From Catonia carolina (Eukaryota > Arthropoda > Insecta > Hemiptera > Achilidae): DNA of 64,000 nucleotides. This document shows positions 39,101 to 45,100 of the stretch, piece after piece. The position numbers were made by a program, and so were the translations under genes. The notes beneath the pieces were generated by a model. That model searched no databases. It was not told where the DNA came from and was given only the letters and a program-made list of their open reading frames with translations. The stretch spans positions 37,812,901-37,876,900 of the forward strand of contig JAQMRL010000004.1 in assembly GCA_035578175.1 (NCBI GenBank), in the 5' to 3' direction. Position 1 is the first letter of the stretch, and the number at the start of each line of letters is the position of its first letter.

Positions 39101-42100
39101 ACATATATAAATTACTTCTTCCGGTTGACCGATTTTGATGAAAATATTTGTGTCAAATTCTGTAGTAGTATCTAACATAAGTTTCAAGTTTCAAGTTCGT
39201 ACGATGTTCCGTTCTTGAGATATTTTGTTCACACACACACACACACAGACACACACACATACCAATCGCTAAAAACATGTTTTTTTGGGTTCAGGGGGAT
39301 AATGTGTATATCCGGTGAAAACTTAATTTTGAAAAATCGACATAAAACAATACTTTCTTTCCTATATATTCATATAGGCAAGAAAAAGTAAAAAGAAAAC
39401 AATAAATCATCTATCATTAAAATTTGAGTTAACTGTTCTGTTTGGAACTGTGATATTGACATTTATTGACCTGCAAAGAAATTCATATATTCAGAAAATT
39501 CAACCGTATATGTCAACGAATTATACCAACTACATGACTGCATAATAAATGTGTCGTACTACGCATGATAACGAAAACCCAACATTACGTAATAAATTTG
39601 AAATTACACTCTGATTTGAAAATTAGTTTTGTCATAGTAGTTGTTAACGTCAAATATTAAACTGTAACCCTATAGTCGGTAATAACATTTTCCTAGACCG
39701 GCAGAGAATTTCTAGCGTATGGGTCACCGAACCGTAAAAAAGTTATTAAAATTTGCTTTAGTTTACAAACCTTATCACGTGACGTATCAAAATAACAAGA
39801 AAACTTAGGAAAATAGAATAAATACATTATTGAAATTTATTCTGACAGTTAGTTATGCTGAAGGTACAGTATTTGAAAATAATCTTTAGACAGATACTTT
39901 TCTAAAATTTCAGATGACACTACTGTTTAAAACTTTCTTATGCTCTACTTTCAAAATTCATTACATACGAATAGTTACTTATAATATTTATTTCAAAATA
40001 ATAAAAAAAGATTCTAAGTTCAAAACTGAAAAAATATGTAGTATATACAAAAACACATCATGTAAACAAAGAAAAACTAAATTCAGCTCTAGGATAGCGT
40101 TATTTCAACAGAGAAACACAGGAAAAATATGTAACAAAAACTGTTGTATTATACGTAAAAATTTACTTAATACGTTATTAAGCTATTGTAAATAGCAACG
40201 GTGCCTGTAGATGATTTTAAAACTAAAACGACAACATTGCAATGCTATGCAAATCCGATTTTGCGACGCGACCGGTTCAAGAAGCGGTAACATCGTCTCA
40301 AAATCAACGATTTCCGGCTCTAGGTTACACAAACTTAAGAGCCCTCTAATACAGCAAATGTCAAGATGAAATTTAATACGGCACTGCCTACTAATTAAAT
40401 GGAGTAGAGATTAACCTGATCCAATTGGAAAAAAATATTATAAAGCTAAAAATATCTGCATTTCAATTAATTAACGTAAAGATTTTGCAAAACTTTCAAT
40501 TTTCTTAAATTTTGTAATGTATTCTGTTTTGGCTTGTTCACATTTTAAGACATCACTTCTTCCTCATGATATTTTTTTAATTTTTAGATATTTTGTTTAT
40601 ATTTTTTATATTACAGCAAATTCTACAATCTATTCTTAAGCAGAATATGAGTAGATGAGTTTTCTTTGTTATATGTCATGATCGAAGAAAACATCCCAAT
40701 AGGAGAACTTCGTGCATTTAATTTTTGTATTGTCACTTTAAAATAAGTCTGTAGGATGTCTTTATTTGAATTAATTGAGAGTGAAATGGTGAGGTGTGAT
40801 TCAAGTCTTCTTTAGTATTTTGCACTCTATGTGTTGATCTCTTGTTAAACTATAGGAATGTGTAGATTTGTGTGTAATATGGTGTATTTATAAAATCAAG
40901 GTGATTCTGTGATTGTCCTGGTTCGATTGGAACCTTTGCAAGATTTTAAAGTTGGAGCCTCATAATTGGATTCCATACGTATATATTGGTTTAAAAATTG
41001 ATTTGTAAATTAAAATTTGGTTGTTATAAATGAATTTTTACCATGTATCCAATAAAATTGTTTACATTTTAGGTTCAGCTGTTTCTTTCTGTTCTGTATG
41101 TGTATTTTACAGTTCAGTAGTTTTTCGTGATGTATTCCAAGGTACCTTGGTCAGTCTGTACAGTAAACCTATATGTTGTTTATGTAAGCTGATGGGCATA
41201 TGTATTTTCTTAATGTAAATGTTACGTGTGTGTTTTTTGTGTATCATAGTACTATATTTTGTACAAACTTTAAAAAAGGTCTCCTACTTTATATTCTTGT
41301 TGTGTCTACATATTGTTAAATTTTTCTTTTGTTTTTCTTGTTCTTTTTAAATTTTCTTTTATATTCAGTTTTGAATTATCTACTGGGTTATTTTCTTTAA
41401 AAGGAAACGATCTAATTTTTTTCAGTAATTCATTAAACTTTCTGGCCGTTATACTGTATTATATAGTTTCATAATAAAAAACTCAAAGTCAATAAAAGTT
41501 ACATTGGCTTATTGAAAAATTTGTAAAGCTGAGTAAATGATAGATAAACCGACATGAAGAACCATTGGTGTTTTGTTTTTACGCTTTGTACTTACATATT
41601 AACTTAAAGTAGCTACTTTAAGTACTTTCAGTCAAGTTAAAAAAGTAAAGATAATAGTGAAAGTAAATAAGTAAAGCAATAAGTAAGAGAATTCAGTAAA
41701 TAATCAAAAGTAAAAGAGCAGTAAAGTAACAAAGCTGGATTGAAATTCAGTGTACAGAATGGGAACGCTATTTGGGGAATGGATAGAAATCAAGATAGTA
41801 TTGATTGATGTTCTATTATTATACAAAAACCTATACTTTACTAAAATTTGAATAAGAAATAAGAAAGTTACGTTACTTTCTCCATATAACTGAAGCTTTT
41901 TGTTCTTTCAAAGAATGCCAAAAACATTCTTTATTCAAATTTATGCTAAACTAGCCTCGGATATGTTGCATTGAAATGAAGTTTGCAAACATCACTGGGG
42001 AATAACAATTAATATTATTTTTAGAATAAACAAGAACTTCGCTAATCCGAATTAATTGGGACGTGGACCTATTCGGATTTCGTAATGTTTTAAATTATCC

Positions 42101-45100
42101 AAAAATTTGCATAATAAAAATTAACTAAATTTAATATTGTTCTTTGTTTAGGTCATCAGCCAAAATACTGATTTGAACCCATAAAGGCTTTACTAAGCAA
42201 AGCGAGAAAAGAGGTGCTTTACAATTGCCTTCCTCACTGAGAGGAAAAGTAGCCTATGCTTATCAGCATGGCAGACCCTCTGAAAAGCAACTACTACTAT
42301 AGATACTGAAGTCACGTTGTTGTCTTTTGAGTATTTATGGGCTGTGAGGTAGGGAAGAGAAAATTTAACAGTGCTGCCAACCTCAACAGTCAGACACTAC
42401 TCATACATTTCACTACAGTGCAGTTTTTGTGTAAATTTTGTAAGCTGCGGTTTATTCCGAGAAAATGTTTTCTTCATAAACCTTTTATCTATACTAGTCT
42501 ATACTAATATAATAAAGAAGAAAAGTCTGTTTGTTTGTTTGTTTGAATGAGGTAATCTCAGAAACTACTGAACTGATTTTAAAAAATCTTTCATTGTTGC
42601 ATAGCGTAGAGCTTCCTGATCAATATAGGCTATATTGAAACTTTAAGTAACTAAGTGAGTTAAGCAACTTAAACTGTGACGATGTCGCATGTTTTAGTTT
42701 ATCGAGTGCTAGCACTTTTATTTTTTCTAAGTCCTCTGGATGGTGTATTTTTTGGGCTAGAAGCACGATTCAACTTTTATATTTCATAGAAAAACGTGAA
42801 GTATAACATTCAATTCCAAAAACATTAAAAATTCAGAAATATTCAAAATTTTTATTTTTGTACTGTATTTCATGTATTTGTTTTCATTCGACAGGTAGTG
42901 AATGAGTCATATATTTCCAATTACTCTGCGTACCGCACCCACGTAATACTGTCTCTTATCTCACCCATATATCAACTATCTCTTTCTTTTCCATCGGTAT
43001 TCTTCTATGCATTCTATTCAATTCTGTTAAATTGCAGCGACAAACATTTAAAACTGTGGGCATCGATTTGAGACAAGAGTGCTTTCTTCACTCATGGACA
43101 ATTTTATGTCGGACTTTCTAGAGCTGGAAGTGCAGAAAAACAACTTATTTTGCTGCCACATGGCAACGAAACCACAAATATTGTATGTAGAGAGGTTTTA
43201 AAATAATTTACTGAGGCCAACATTAGCTGCTGTGAAGTGAAGCGAGCAGGGATTGCTAGTAAGAAATAAATGTGACCTGCAATAGTGCCTATTGCTTAAT
43301 TCCATGACTAGATATATTTGATTTACTGTAATTACCAGCTACCTTATTCCATTGGAACTAAATTTTCTATGAATGAATCGCCTTCTTTAGTATCGCTGTC
43401 ACCGGCGTCTTCACTATTAGTCTGACTCGTATATACGTAACCATTTCCTTTTTTACCAAATGTCAACAAAACTGTTGAAGAATAGCTTTTTCACGTCTTT
43501 AATTTCTTTATTTATTTTTAGAATTGTGGAAAGAGAAACTTCACAGTAGTTAGCCACTCGCTCATGGCTTTTGTATAAGAGGCAGGGAAATGCATTTTTG
43601 TTTAGCTTTAACTTCACAGCATTTTATTACACTGCACATTAGATTTAGTTCAGCACTATGAATAGTCTGGCTTCGTTTTTGAGAAACTAACATTTCTGTT
43701 TACGGTAAAAAAACAGTTATATTCGGACAGTTAACCTACAAAAGATCCCGCGATATACTGTATAAATGCTCTGGATAGTACAAGTTTTGTGTTTGTTGCA
43801 GCGAAATTAAAGCAGTCGCGCATGCGCACTGATGCTTTCCTCCCTTTACCCCTCGTTGCAAACAAGGGCAAACTCGTGACTCAAGTAACTATATTCAACC
43901 TGCAAATGATACCTTCACTTCATTCACCACAGGTTCTGGCTGTATAATGAAATTCATTACTCTTAAAGGAGATAACTCTGAATATAGTACATTTTTTTTA
44001 AGCTGAGACCTACTGTAAACAAAATTTTACGAAGTAAGGTTGGATCTGTTGGGTCTACGCTACGTTTAACTGGATGGCTGGTGCCCATCGTTTCATTTCT
44101 ATATACCATTCGTATATAATTTCCTGTATATAACAGGAAATTTCCTATATATAATAACCTGTATATAATTTCTGTTAATAATTTTGTAACCTGAATCTTA
44201 TTGAGTTACAAGCAGTGTGGAGTCAGGTGAAGGATTACGTGGCTACAAAATATAATAAGACATTTAAGCTCTAAGAAGTTAAGAAACTTTTGGAAATTGG
44301 GGTTTCTAAAGTATCGGTGAATAAGTGGAAAAACTAAATAACTCATTTTGAAAAAGAAGAAACGCATGTGGGAAAAAGATTCATTGAGCGAAATTCAGGT
44401 AGAAAAATTGGAAATTTGGAACATGATTCAAGTAAGACAACGATAAGTATACATGTCAACGAGAATGATGTCACCTGATGAAGTTTTATCGGGTGTAGAA
44501 GAATTACAATATGGTAACCTATTACAAAACTTTGTTTACAATTAACAACCTCAAGACTATTTACAAACAAATGTTTATTATAAATAAGATTATAATTGTA
44601 ATAAGAATGTAAATTAATTTTATTATACAAAATTAACAACTGTAAATTTTTTCTCTAACGACCGTAAACTTTTATAGATGGATCACGCTACGTAATATTT
44701 TTCTTTAAAGGTTTTTCAGTCATATAATCGGCTGGCCATGTGATAAGTTCATTAATGTTTTTTGTGGTACCAAAAAATTCACAGAGGAGATCTACGTTGT
44801 GTTATTTAGGTCATCAGCTGGAAGGCTGGTTTGAACCTCTAGATGCTTAACATAATAAAACTAGGAGTGAGATGTTTTATAATTGCCTTTCTAACTGAGA
44901 GGAAAAGTATGCTTCTCAGCATGCTAAGCCCTCCGAAAAGCGTCTACTTTTCACAATGCAAATGACAGCTTCACTTCATTTACCACAGGGTTTGGCTGTA
45001 TAATGAAACTCATTACTCTCAGAGGAGATAACTCTGAGTTTTACACCTTTACCTCTTCTGCTTTTAAATGATTCAGCCATATAACATTGACTATGTGATA

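Larger units (their letters stand above)
42125..44760 (-). mobile_element. SINE-1 copy split by two nested insertions
   Basis: Three blocks are consecutive parts of one SINE-1: 42140-42294 (tail to CTCTGAAAAGCA), 43892-43985 (CCTGCAAATGATACC to GATAACTCTGA) and 44709-44760 (CAGTCATATAATCGGC). The gaps are insertions: 42295-43891 (pogo-like relic with a Helitron inside) and 43986-44708 (transposase relic). Confidence 0.65.

Noticed and set aside
39914..40195. 93-codon lysine/cysteine-rich frame
   Set aside because: No similarity to any family I know, no flanking signals, and composition typical of AT-rich noise.
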